Assembly: GCA_029204225.1 (NCBI GenBank)
Contig: CM055093.1
Coordinates: 23,229,912 to 23,293,911 of the forward strand
Length of the DNA stretch: 64,000 bases
Origin: Diphasiastrum complanatum
Taxonomy: Eukaryota; Streptophyta; Lycopodiopsida; Lycopodiales; Lycopodiaceae
Direction of reading: 5' to 3'
Below are positions 1-10,920 of this stretch, in pieces. The notes beneath the pieces are model-generated. The model was not told the origin of the DNA. It did no database searches and was given only the letters and a program-made list of their open reading frames with translations. Within the stretch, counting starts at the first letter, position 1. The number at the start of each line of letters is the position of its first letter. The translations under genes were made by a program, and so were the position numbers.

Positions 1-949
1 CCAAGGTGAGAGGTGCTCTTGGGTAGCTCTGGTCGAGTATCTTGGAGATTCGTCAAAATCAGCCAACATCATCCCACCCCTAATGTGTTGTAGGACCCAC
101 TGCAACCCATATTGAATAATATTGCTCCACATTGGCATTTTCAAATGTCACTCGAAAAAGCATAGATCCTCAGTCACTTGCATAAAACCAAGTGCTTATT
201 GCTATCGTTCTTCATCAAAACTGTTTTCCGCAATTTGTCGCAATTTAATCAAAATGTCCTATTGCCGCATATGGATGACATCTTCAAAATTGAAAAGCTC
301 CCAGTAGCTTCACAACTCTGCATGTTTGAGTGCTTCTCGTGTGCCTTTTTTTTTTTTCACTTGCATCTACCATGGATGGTATCACTTTGGCTTCTTGGCA
401 GATTCTAACTTCTGAGAGGTCTATATTCTCCATTTTGCTTCTAGGTGTTTTCTCAATTCTTCTCTCAGTTGAAGTTCCACTCTTGTCGATGCTCTTTTCT
501 TGATGGTAAGAGGAGAATCTTCTATTGATAGGTTGCACAAATCTTGGTTACAGTATTCAAGGGAGTTGACTCATCAACAAATTTTTGGTAGGAACATATT
601 ATGATGGATGGGTTGTGGATAGGGACTTGGTGGAAGGATGAAAGAACTGATAGTTCTATAGTTGCAGCCTTGGATCCTTGCAATATCGAGCTTTGAGTTG
701 AACAGGGTATTAGAAGACAGTTCACCACTTCCTATTCACCGCAACAGAACGGGATCTTGACGAACGTTGTTCGTCAAGATCCATGTTTCAGCATATGATT
801 TTTATGCGTATTTGAGTTTGTAACAATGTGCATGTCGACATATTCGTGAGATTGCTTTGGTTCATAGATCTTGACAAATGAGGTCCATCAAGATCATTAA
901 TTGGTGTCATAGCCACAATTAGACACATGATTTTATTCAAGGTACAGAA

Positions 950-1215
950 CTGATTCAGCACCAAAGCCATCAACAACAAAACTCTTTATGAAGTTTGGCA
1001 TGGACACAAGCCTAGTGTCAGCCATTTAAAAATCTTTGGTTGTATATGTTTTGTTCACATTCCTAAACAGCTTAGGAAGAAGCTGGATCATAGGACAAAT
1101 AAATATATTTTTATTGGCTATCTTGATGAACATAAAGCTTACAAAGTTTGTGATCCATCCACCAATGTAGTATTTGTCTCTAAGGATGTAATATTTCAAA
1201 AACATACAAACTATG
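950..1215 (+). pseudogene. Ty1/copia polyprotein fragment (end of integrase region)
   Basis: The plus strand reads, from about 965, NKTLYEVWHGHKPSV, then HLKIFGC, RKKLDHRTNKYIFIGY and KAYKVCDP, ending near VFVSKDVIF. This is the stretch that follows the copia integrase core, where the family has a conserved H-L-(K/R)-x-F-G-C block and a (I/F)-F-(I/V)-G-Y block. The frame ends near 1215, and unrelated repeat sequence begins at about 1300. Nothing upstream (1-950) gives a continuous copia frame, so this is a fragment. It is on the same strand as the RT fragment at 2240-3040 and is probably part of the same element, split by the repeat between them. Confidence 0.75.
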
Positions 1216-1299
1216 AATTCAAACAACCATCGATAAACGATGCTATATCATTTCATTCTATTTTACATAGCATGGAATCTTCCAACGATAATGTTTCTT

Positions 1300-1990
1300 C
1301 TCATTAGAGACAATTTGAGCACAACAGGGGCCTTTCAAAAAGATACCTTTTATTTTTTATCTCAAAACTTTCTTCCACATGGTCCAATCGAAACACTCAA
1401 ATTTGAAATCTACGTAACGTAGCTCCTTTAAATTGATTTTCATTTCTTACTAAAAGAAATGTAATTTTGCGTCAGGGGCAGCCCGTAAATAAGCCATTTT
1501 ATTTGTAACATAATATGCAACTCAGTAGAAAAATAGTGTAACTTTTAAACGGCAACTCGGATTGAGACGATTACAGTGCCATTAGAAAGCCCTCGACGAG
1601 AGCTTTTCAACGACATCAACATGACCAAGTTCCGAGCTACGGTGAAGAAGTTATGGCCAGTCAAGTTTTGGTCGGTCATCACTTGGTCAACCCGATATCT
1701 CTTTCAAGCGCAGTCAACAGCAACCCGATATCTCTTTCAAGCGCAATCAAACTGTTGACTGCGCTTGAAAGAGATATCGGCTTGACCAAGTGTTGACCAA
1801 CCAAAACTTGACTGGCCATAACTTCTTCATCGTAGCTCGGAACTGGATCATGTTGGGTGTCGTTGAAAAGCTCTCGTCGAGGGCTTTCTAATGGCACCGC
1901 AATCGTCTCAAACTGAGTTGTCGTTCAAAAGTTATGATTTTTTTCAGTCATAGACTATACTACCCACATAATAGCTAATCATCGAAGATT
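1300..1990. repeat. LTR-like repeat A, copy 1 (contains a long foldback)
   Basis: From about 1300 the sequence closely matches 5118-5600: both begin with CATTAGAGA, run through a block about GGGGCCTTTCAAAAAGATACC, and carry the same AT-rich leader. Inside is the inverted repeat annotated at 1563-1915. This copy interrupts the copia fragment. The second copy (5118-5850) ends just before a tRNA-Met-type primer-binding site, which suggests the family is an LTR or lies within one. This copy could then be a solo LTR, but no matching ends or target-site duplication were confirmed. Confidence 0.55.
1563..1915. repeat. Foldback: two arms of about 165 bp
   Basis: The left arm (about 1563-1755) starts TGAGACGATTACAGTGCC and the reverse complement of the right arm (about 1750-1915) starts TGAGACGATTGCGGTGCC. 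The match continues through the blocks AAAGCCCTCGACGAGAGC, GAAGAAGTTATGGCCAGTC and CGATATCTCTTTCAAGCGC with a few percent mismatch. There is almost no spacer; the left arm also repeats the 26-bp CGATATCTC block. A transcript crossing it would form a hairpin of about 350 nt. Confidence 0.85.
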
Positions 1991-2239
1991 GTGTGGGCAA
2001 GACTGCGGGCAGAAAAAGATTTTATTTTAGTATTTTACATTGCCAAAAAATTGTCATCCTATGTGGCAATCCTTATAGGGCCCTTTTCAAGTCCAAATTT
2101 TCTCTAATGATGGAACCTGCAGCTACAGCTACAGAAGTCGAGCAACCGACAGTACCAGACCAAGCCAGTTTGAACAGATCTAGAGAAATTGAAGAAGAAG
2201 TATCATCACATACTGGTCAACCGAATGTCTGCAGATCCT

Positions 2240-3040
2240 CACGGACTCGGACAGTTCTCCTGAGAGGTATACACCTCAATCATTTTGGACTTTATCAAAA
2301 GAACCAGAGAGCCTAGCCGAAGCAATTAACTCCAAGGATGCTGTGAAGTGGCAAGAAGCTATGGAAAGCAAGTACAACTCACTTTTTAGGAACTAGACCT
2401 GGACACTGATCGACTTCCCCACTCACAAGAGAGTTATCAACAACAAGTGGATCTTCAAGAAGAAGATCAACTCTGATGGTTCCATTGCTAAATGGAAAGC
2501 ACGGCTGATGGCTAAAGGATTCACTCAAGTCCAAGGAGTGGCTTGTCAAGAAATTTTCAGTCCTGTCATCAAGATGCATTAAATCAGGACTCTGATTGCA
2601 TTAGTCACTACGGAAGACCTCGAAATACACCAATGAAAGTCAAGACAACATTTTTCAATGACAATGTCGAGAAAGAGTTGTATACCCTCCAATCGGAAGG
2701 ATTCAAAATCAAAGGCCAAGAGCACAAAGTGTGCAAGCTGGACAAAGCAATCTACGGTCTGAAATAGGCCACAAGAGCATGGTTTGATAGAATCAACTCT
2801 TATCTCATTCAATTGGGATTTGCAAACAATTCAGTTGACTGTAATGTTTATTTCCAACATGTCAAGCTTCAAAAGAAGCTGTATGGATCAGGTTATTACC
2901 TCACGACATATATCACACTTAGTTCAATGCTACCACCATTCTGTGTGACAACTTGAGCTGTATTTCATTGTCACTGAATCCCAGATTTCATCGCAAATCC
3001 AAGCACATAGAAATCCAGTATCATTTCATTTGAAGAAACA
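2240..3040 (+). pseudogene. Ty1/copia reverse transcriptase plus RNase H tail, degenerate
   Basis: Across frames the plus strand gives SLAEAINSKDAVKWQEAM, then RVINNKWIFKKKINSDGSI and KARLMAKGFTQVQGV, the canonical start of a copia RT. In-frame stops interrupt it, and the YxDD region is missing. At 2975-3030 the reading [14 protein letters not shown] is the typical end of the copia RNase H domain. The RT core and most of RNase H are therefore deleted between about 2830 and 2970. The reading order after the integrase fragment at 950-1215 fits one element cut by repeat A. Confidence 0.8.
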
Positions 3041-4030
3041 AAATGTTTCTAACTACAAAGCCTTGCTAGCTTTTAGCCCTCAGGTTGACAAAGATGTTCG
3101 CGAACATGAAAGTCAGGAGACACGAAACACGAAAAGTTTTGCGAACACGAAAGTCAAAGGAGACGAAGACGAATGGTTCGCAAACATAAAAGATTCACGA
3201 ACGAGAATCTTTTGCAGTCCAATACAAGAGAAACATAGACAAGCAAAACGAAACCAATGATGGAAACGAAACCAACGACGTGACACAAAAAATGTCACGA
3301 AAGCCGTTTTGCCCTCACGCTCTAAAGAGTATTAGCAAAGACCACGCAAGTACCCAGAAGTACAGAAATCTGATCTGATGGCATGACGTCAGCGAATACT
3401 CCCTAGGTCGTGGCTAATCTGCCACTCTGGTAATTCTCTGATTAGTTGTAGATTCTTAATTACTCTAATCTTAGATTTACATAGAGCAACTATACTTACT
3501 GGATGATACTTGACATATAGATCAGTACAGAATACACACACAGTGTAATGTGGTAGTCTGATGCTAGTAAGCAATCAAGACGAAATTACAGAATACATGT
3601 CCGCCTGCATGTGAAGACAATTCTGTCTAGGATCTATAGATCCAACTGTCCGCTAGTAAAGCGAGACGATTACTCGTGAGAGAACCGTGTTTCTCCCACA
3701 CCAATGCACTGCGTGGATTTGCATGCAGTGCTTGAAGAAAATAGAAGAAGATCAATATAGTTGATTTTTCTTGTTGTGTCTGATCTCGAATGCAAATGTG
3801 TCTGTTGTTATTTGTATGTCTGAGTTTACTTGTTCATTTGAATTCCGCACCTTGGTTGAAACTATGTTGAATGCTGCATTAATTCTATAAACGAAGATTA
3901 GCAATGCTTGACCACATCCTGGAGGATTGTAGAAGTGATTCAGTTGGCAGTGTCCAGCGATCGCATCTGAACTCCATTCGAATCTCAAGAGAGTCGCAGT
4001 TGGTTCACCTTCGTGACAGCTCCGAATCTC
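3040..4030 (+). mobile_element. Probable copia LTR region between an RNase H end and a PBS
   Basis: This interval has no convincing gene. It follows the RNase H terminus and precedes primer-binding-site sequence at 4031, which is where an LTR should sit. Exact LTR ends were not identified because no second copy is in the window. The order polymerase - LTR - PBS - gag implies a tandem arrangement of two elements sharing this LTR. Confidence 0.4.
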
Positions 4031-4113
4031 TTCAGTGGTATCTAAGCATATCACATTCTTCAGTGGTATCTAAGCATATCACACTCTTCAGTGGTATCAG
4101 AGCATATCAGACA
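4031..4113 (+). repeat. Triplicated 28-bp unit containing a primer-binding site
   Basis: Three consecutive 28-bp units begin TTCAGTGGTATC at 4031, 4059 and 4087. The third contains TGGTATCAGAGC, the usual primer-binding site for initiator methionine tRNA in plant LTR retrotransposons. The first two carry TGGTATCTAAGC instead. They lie directly upstream of the gag fragment at 4150. Confidence 0.75.
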
Positions 4114-4149
4114 AACAACCATCAACAAGACAACAGACTTCAAGAAGCA

Positions 4150-5112
4150 ATGGCTTCAATCAGCAGCATGTAGAGCAAGATCTGCACAATACTTGATTCT
4201 TCAGGATCTAACTTTCTAGCTTGGAAAGTTAAGACATTGATACTCACAAAGGACTCTTCCCCTGGGTGGATGGCACAGAAGAAATGCCTATGACAACAAG
4301 CAAGGAGCTACGCGAGTGGTGGGAGAAAAATGACAAGGTAGTAGCCTTGCTATCATCTTCCATCGAAGATAGTCTCACACTTGACCTGGCTACACTCTAC
4401 AAAGCTAAGGAGATGTGGGATGCATTACTCACCAGACTTCAGATGAAATCAAGAAGTCAAATCATGATGCTAGAAGATCAGCTGACGAAGGACCTCACTT
4501 CTTTCATAAGAAAGATGAAGGATCTGTTTTTGTCACTACATAACTTTGGGGCAGAGAACGTTGTGTCAGCTGAGAAGCAACTCACGTACCTGTTGAGAGC
4601 CTTACCCAGATCATTCCAAACGACGAGAACCCTGCTCGCGAAAGATCCTACCATGAACCTCGAGAAGGTGATTGTCGAGATTCGAGAGGAAGTCGAGGTC
4701 AGAGAACACCTTGATATGGTTCTGACCAGGCCCTCTACGGCAACAAAAAAAAATCCAAGAAACAATTTAAACCTAAGAGAGAGTCGAATCAGAGGCAAGA
4801 TTGTGACCAGCAAGCAAAGGGGACCAGCAAGAGCAACTAGAAGAGCAAAGAGAGGTCGAAACAACAAGGTGCAGACAAAAAGACTTGTGTGAGATGTAGA
4901 AGAGGCATACAGTAGATACATGCTGGCCCAATCCCAAGATTGAGTGTATCCATTGCCATAAGAAGGGTCACGCAGCAATAGATTGCCGCCAGAACCCGAG
5001 AAACAAATCAACACATAACAGACAGGAGAATACCAATAGTTCATCCTATGTCGAAGAGCCCGAGAGCTCGAAGATGGGCGAAGAAAGAACGAACAGAAAT
5101 TGTTCGACCGCC
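4150..5112 (+). pseudogene. Ty1/copia gag (UBN2-type) with CCHC zinc knuckle, broken
   Basis: An ATG at 4150 opens MASISSM, followed at once by a stop. The frame then gives DSSGSNFLAWKVKTL and, after a shift, GWMAQ and the open stretch 4266-4892 with DGTEEMPMTTSKELREWW, KEMWDALLTRLQ and LLRALPRSFQTT. This is the standard copia gag (UBN2/DUF4219) layout. A CCHC knuckle, CIHCHKKGHAAIDC, is encoded at 4945-4986 in another frame (C-x2-C-x4-H-x4-C). At 5118 the gene is cut off by the second copy of repeat A. Several stops and frameshifts rule out an intact product. Confidence 0.85.
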
Positions 5113-5117
5113 TACAC

Positions 5118-5856
5118 ATTAGAGAAAATTTGAGCACAAAAGGGGCCTTTCAAAAAGATACCTTTTATTTTTTTTCTCAAAAGTTTCTTCCACATGGTCC
5201 AATCAAAACACTCAAATTTGAAATCTACGTAACGTAGCTCCTTCAAATTGATTTTCTTTTCTTTTTAAAAGAATTGTAATTTTGCGTCGGGGGCAACCCG
5301 TAAATAAGCCATTTTATTTGTAGTATTGTAAGCAAATCAGCAAAAAAAAAAAAAAAAATGGCAGTGTAACTTTTGAACGACAACTCGGATTGAGACAATT
5401 ATAGTGCCATTAGAAAGCCCTCGACGAGAGCTTTTCAACGACATCCAACATGGCCCAGTTCCGAGCTATGGTGAAGAAGTTATGGCCAGTCAAAGTTGGT
5501 CGGTCAACACTTGGTCAACCCGATATCTCTTTCAAGCGCAGTTGACCAAGTGTTGATCGACCAAAACTTTGACTGGCCATAACTTCTTCACCATAGGTCA
5601 AAAAGTTAAAATAGCAATGATCGACTTATACATTGCTTTCTTATTTCGACGGCACCACGTGTGCTTAGTTCTAGAGTTATCGGGCCATCTTTCTTTTACG
5701 AGCCATTTGAGTGTTTTTAAGCAACTTATCTTTGTACTTACGAGTGAGTGTGAACATACAGTTTGTGGGAGAGCAATTCTGTTGTCTTGTCTTATTGCAC
5801 TTGATGTTGTGTTGTGGTGATTGATTCGGTCAAGTTTTTTAACTGTATTCTCAACT
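5118..5856 (+). mobile_element. LTR-like repeat A, copy 2, ending at a PBS
   Basis: The first part (5118-5600) matches repeat A at 1300-1990, including the left foldback arm. Only about 55 bp of the right arm remain (5546-5600). The rest (5600-5850) has no counterpart in copy 1. It ends directly before TGGTATCAGAGCC at 5857, as the 5' LTR of a retrotransposon would. LTR start and length are inferred. Confidence 0.5.
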
Positions 5857-5869
5857 TGGTATCAGAGCC
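5857..5869 (+). promoter_or_regulatory. Primer-binding site, initiator Met-tRNA type
   Basis: TGGTATCAGAGCC is complementary to the 3' end of plant initiator methionine tRNA, the primer used by many copia and some gypsy elements. It follows LTR-like sequence. The downstream reading (5870-6035) is short and unrecognisable, so its element is truncated. Confidence 0.65.
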
Positions 5870-6142
5870 GTTGGCGGCACCAGATAGGAACAGAGAGCTG
5901 CAAATTCACGACGGTTTGTTGGCTAGGACACACAAAACCGAGTCTGTGGAGATTCATGGAACGGCTCGAAATTGTAAAAAGGATTCGGAGACAAGGAATT
6001 GTCTGCTGAATCAGAAAGCAAGCAAAGATTGAAGCCCAAAATTCAGTAGGAGGGTTGCTTGGCGTTTGTGATTGGCTTGAATCTAATCAGATATCGTTTG
6101 AAGAGCAATTTGGAGCAAAAGTCAGCTTACTATAGGGTGACC

Positions 6143-6388
6143 TCAATGGGATTGGTAGCTGTAAAAAGTATTCCTGAAAAAGTTTGAACAAAGTCCAAAA
6201 ACGCTCATCATTCCTTCAGCTAGGGTTTTAAGCTGAGCAAATGTGAATCTCTCCTGCTTTTGAGGCTTTTTTGGAGCTGTGAAAACGTGCAGTTGGGAGC
6301 CCGAGGGTGGATAATACTGTCTCAAGTAGTCGTGCTTGGCCGCGGATTGGATAGGGAGAACAACGAGGTTGTCTCCAACTCCCACCAT
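6143..6388 (-). CDS. Unrecognised 81-codon ORF, possibly a captured first exon
   Basis: The minus-strand ORF starts MVGVGDNLVVLPIQSAAKHD and includes LRQYYPPSGSQLHVF and FAQLKTLAEGMM. Its start follows a pyrimidine-rich leader with CAGGGTTTTAGCT directly upstream. Such telo-box-like leaders are common before plant housekeeping genes, and the codon use looks more gene-like than the neighbouring transposon debris. I do not recognise the protein. It sits between retrotransposon fragments and could be a captured exon or chance. The frame closes at 6143 with no obvious splice continuation. Confidence 0.25.
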   Translation of the reverse strand: MVGVGDNLVVLPIQSAAKHDYLRQYYPPSGSQLHVFTAPKKPQKQERFTFAQLKTLAEGMMSVFGLCSNFFRNTFYSYQSH

Positions 6389-6619
6389 AGCTAAAACCCT
6401 GGTGGAATGCAGAAGGAAAGAAGAGAAGGAGGCGCAGATCGCGCGCGGGCAGCAGGAAAGTGGAGCCAGTACATATAAGTGCCTAGTGTCTTGAAGAACT
6501 CCTCTCAGTGCATAAACACAATGTGGACTAGAGGATTGAACTCCAAGTTCATGAACGGTTGAGATCGAATTGGATATAAACCGTTGATTACCCCACAGCC
6601 ATCGGATCAGCGTGGGTCC

Positions 6620-7270
6620 AATTCAAATGTCATAGGAGGGGTCTCGATGCTAAACTTTGTATTTGCGTGGATTTGAAGAAACTTAATGATCAAACAGAGA
6701 AAGATCACTTTCCATTACCTCTGACCACACAAATCCTCGAAGATATGACAAGAGCATAAGCTTTTAGCTTCCTGGATGGTTTTAGTGGGTACTTCTTAGT
6801 CCAAATTGCTCCTGAAGATCGATTCAAAACGATGTTTGTTACAGAGTTTGGCACCTTCGCATATAAAGTTATGTCATTCGGTTTGTGTAATGCCCCATCT
6901 ACATTCCAAAGGGTGATGCAACGAGCTTTCAAAGATCTGTTACACAAAAATCTTGAGATTTATCTCAATGATCTTGGTGTGCATTCCTCTCAGGATAAGC
7001 ATCTTGATGCCCTTGAACAAGTGTTCATTCGCTGTCGAAGGTTTGAAATTTCATTGAATCCCAAAAAGTGCCAAATTTTGGGTTACCCATGGTGTGGTAC
7101 TGGGCCATATTATTTCTCGAAACAGTATATCCACTGATCTCGAAAAGATCAGAGTGATTCTTGAAATGCCCCTACCCCCAGTACAGTGAAGGAAATCTTT
7201 CTGGGCCACACAAGTTATTATCAAATTTTTATAATACACTACGCCGCAACACCACTACGGAGAGTTTCAA
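6620..7270 (+). pseudogene. Ty3/gypsy reverse transcriptase fragment, catalytic motif mutated
   Basis: The plus strand reads CVDLKKLNDQTEKDHFPLP, FSFLDGFSGYFLVQIAPEDR, then in one open frame from 6832 FVTEFGTFAYKVMSFGLCNA and PSTFQRVMQRAF. These are RT blocks 3 to 5 of Ty3/gypsy. The active-site block usually reads Y-x-D-D, but here it is YLNDLGV, with the first aspartate replaced by asparagine. Downstream SLNPKKCQILGY and FLGHTSYYQIFI mark the thumb/connection region. There are stops at about 6755 and 7137. The sequence runs into an A-rich stretch at 7270. Confidence 0.85.
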
Positions 7271-7290
7271 AAAACAAAAAAAACAAAAAA

Positions 7291-10200
7291 ATGACTGAAT
7301 CGTATTCAGATCATAGTGCAGAGGTACCAGAGATGCCTCCGACATTGAAATTGGTTCCATGTGAAGATAGTGCCATGCTCAAGTGGTACACACAAGCAGA
7401 GATGCTCTTCCAGCTGCTTGAGTTCAAAATTCCTAAGTGGAAGGGACATCAGAGCCTCTACCTGATGTACCAGGCTTATGAAAACTTTGTAGACAAACAG
7501 CTGATGTTCCGCATTGATATTCCCAATCTTCAACTCTATGTCTACTTGGCTGTTAGCAGTCTTACAACCTTTGGCTTCCCAAGTGGCCACCGGTGAAGCT
7601 AACCAACATGATGCAGCAATCCTATGCCAAGTTCCTTGACACCTCAATCGACAAGTGGAAGAACAAGGATGGCATCCTACTCAAAGCCATCAAATGCAAG
7701 GAACTAGGAGCTTCCTGTGCCTAACTCACCAGGTACACCTATACATGCAAGGCACATATGTTGTGGATTCCTCTCTAGATTTTTGCCATGCTCAAAGAAT
7801 CCTATGATGCCCACAAAAACATGTATAATTGGGTCGGATTCATCTCCAGACAGTTGATCCATGCCTTACAAAAGAGATTCCCAGTTACCTCCTTGGGCTA
7901 CATATTTTTTGATCTAGCTCATAGTCAATCCTCTATCGACTTGAAGCTTGCTTTGACTCCATGAGATGCTATAGCTAACCAAGGCTATATATCATCCACA
8001 GCTTCAGCTACACCTTCCCAACAAGCTGTTGTAGCTCATGAACATCGCACAAAGAAGAGGCACGACTAGTCATCACCACCAACCTCTCAACTTGTTGATA
8101 CTACGCCACCACCAAAGAAGCAGAGGATGAAGATGACCGCCAGCAAGCCGGCTCCTGAATCAGAGACGGAAGTCGATAGCCCACCGCCATCTAAGACTAA
8201 GAAGCTGAATCCAAAAAAATAGAAGACGAATATAGCAGGGTATGAAGATGTTCTATCCAGTATTGAGGACAATGAAGATGAAGAACAAGGCAGTCTCAAA
8301 CGAGACGCACCAGATCTCAATCCCCATCAGGTCCACCTCACATTATTATATCACCCCCTTATTTTCAGCCGACTACCGATTCTGTGGTGGCCATCCACCC
8401 ACAAACAACAGTTTTAGGGGAGCGATAAAGGAAGTTGCCTGCAACTACACGAGCTAAAGACACAATTGCAGCTGATCCCACTCACAAAGACACAGCAGAA
8501 GAGACAAGAGAAGTTGAACCTGATTAAGAAACAAGGGTAGAAGATCAAGATCAAGCAGCTCAAGTAATAGTGGAAGTCCAAGAAATCCCGAAGGCCGAAG
8601 ACAAAGTTGAATACCCCTCTACTCTAAAACAAGACGACTTCATTGATGTAGACACTCTTGAATACTTCGACGAAGGCGATCTTGTAGAAGAGGAGGTGGA
8701 GACAATTCCAAAGGTAGTTGCACTAGTCACATCACTAACCTCCACTTCCACCACTAGCACCACCATTGTTGATACCACACCCGTCACCGTCTCTCTTACC
8801 CCTGTTGCTACCATTCCTACCACCTCCATTAATACTATTGTAAATACTAAACTAACCATTCCATTACCGACTCGTTCCACAGTTTCTCAGTTTTCTTTTC
8901 CTACTTACCATCGTTTTTCGACTGAGTTTCCTACCCTTCCAGCCTATGACAGCTTGCCCGAAAAAGCCAAGGAGTCCTTGAAGTGGCATGCTGAGATCTC
9001 ATACCACCTTCATTAGTTGGTAGACCAGCTAGCACAACAGACAAACGAGCTCAGAATGGCAAAGCAGGACCTACAGTTAAGAGATGCAGAATTGCTGACA
9101 ACTTTGGAAGATTCTAGAATGAAAGGGCCAAGAGATTGGAAGAGCAGAACCAGTTTTCAAATAAGCTCTAGTCTCTCCAAGAGGTGCAAAATCAGTTCGA
9201 ACGTTGGTTACATCTCTTGGCTCAAGAAAATAAGAGACTAACTAACGTGATGACAACAGTCAAGCAACCAATCAGGCCAAAAGATATCAATGTACCAATT
9301 CCATCTTCAGGAGCGGCAATAAAAATGGAGAAGTATATCTCCTTAATCCAGCGAAGCCCTAAAGAGAAACCATCTAATTTCAGAAGAAGAAAACAACAAG
9401 AAGCTATCAGCACTCAAAGAAAGCATTGACAAGATCCAAGAGGAACTCCTCCAGTCTAAACAACAGGTAGACCTCATTTGGAATATGTCATGTAGACTTG
9501 ATGCAGGCGTATCAGTGTAAAAAAAAGATGACTACAATGATGATGTTGGAGCTCTTGAGCAAAGTCGATCCATCAACCAACGAGGTGATGGTTTTGGCAT
9601 GCCATATCAAGGTCCCACAGCTAGCTCTAACCACCACATCCACTTCTAACACCATACCCCCCACATCATCTCTTAAATCTGATGATCATTTTCTAAAATA
9701 GTTCATTTTGCCAATAGCTCCGTATAACCCCATAACTAACCCACTACCCTCTACTCATAAATTGTTTTGGCCTCCATCACCACCTAACTTTAATTTTTCT
9801 GATCAAGATCCACTTGATGAGACTGTGCAGCATTCTATGGGACTTTCTTCATTCCCTTCAAAGGAAAAGAGCGACATCTTTGCTGAATCAAGATCCGAGG
9901 GTTCAACACCAAGGATTCCTGATACAAAGAGTGTCATAGCCTTGGACGACTATTTGGCAAGGCCCTCAAGAAAGTTGTCTAAGAAATTTATAGAAAAGAT
10001 CAAAAGACAGTACGATGACCGGAAAGAGTCTGATGAATTCCAAAAGACTTACAAGTAAGGAGAACGAGGGGGGCAAAGAAAGTAACTACGAAAGAATATC
10101 AAAAGCTCAGCAAACACATGAATGCCTTATGACCACAACCCTCTTGGAGGATCGTGATGATGCTAAATAGTAATGAGTAGCTTCAGGAGTACCTAAGGGC

Positions 10201-10920
10201 ACCAAGCTGGAAAAGGGTCGACCCCTATTATGTGCCAATCAAGAGAAGAGACCCTTGGGAGAAAACGAAACCAGCCAAGTGATAGGTCAATTGGTCTTTT
10301 ATTCTAGGAATTGACTCAAGCTCAACTATTGTAAAGTATCGAGATGTGCTACTAAAATTTGGATGCATCTATAGAGGAAGTGCGGATATCGTAGTCCAAG
10401 AAAGTGCAAACTATTGTTTATCCATAGTCTTTCTCGTGACATTAGAGTGCTACTGGGATAAGGGGCTACCACCCATAATGCTAGACGTCAATCAACCTTT
10501 GCAATCAGAAGATGCGCATCTAATAATGACAAGGCTTTATTTTCGAGTCGCATTTACTTCCAGTCAATACGTGCAGATGATCGAGAAGTGGTATGAAAAT
10601 AAGCTTATACTTGGGATAAGGCCGTACCTGGGACCTATTCCGTTGGGCGTTAAGACAAGATTCATCACATTTGAAGCCATCGGAAGGAAGGTCAACTAAG
10701 AGAAATTTCTTGATAGAAGAAAAGTTGAAGAAAACAAGCAAGAGAAGTGGAGAGAACCACACGTCAAAGCTGAAGCAATGCAGTGGGACCTGCAACACTA
10801 TATGGGAAGGACAATGTTAGCTGATGCCATGCCCCGAGGTGTCAATGCAGGACCTCTCCACTTAAAAGGGCTTCTAGCAGAGCCGAGTCTGAGAGCACGA
10901 GAATTATTAGTGCTAGGCTA
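7291..10920 (+). pseudogene. Long degenerate coding region of unknown family, probably a retroelement
   Basis: Coding-like plus-strand segments follow one another with stops and frame changes. At 7291 MTESYSDHSAEVPEM is followed by LKWYTQAEMLFQLLEFKIPK. A Pro/Ser/Thr-rich acidic section follows (about 8040-9000), then a heptad-like section at 9017-9240 (LVDQLAQQTNELRMAKQDL). At 9780-10055 an acidic/basic segment ends in KKFIEKIKRQYDDRK, and 10346-10699 is a 117-codon segment with RVAFTSSQYVQMIEKWYE. No reverse transcriptase, protease, integrase or zinc-knuckle motif is visible. The order (globular N-terminus, low-complexity linker, coiled coil, basic end) resembles gag-like or accessory ORFs of large plant LTR elements, but I cannot name it. 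Confidence 0.4.

Noticed and set aside
4031-4113. CRISPR-like array
   Set aside because: Three 28-bp units without spacers inside a plant retrotransposon; the repeats are PBS copies.
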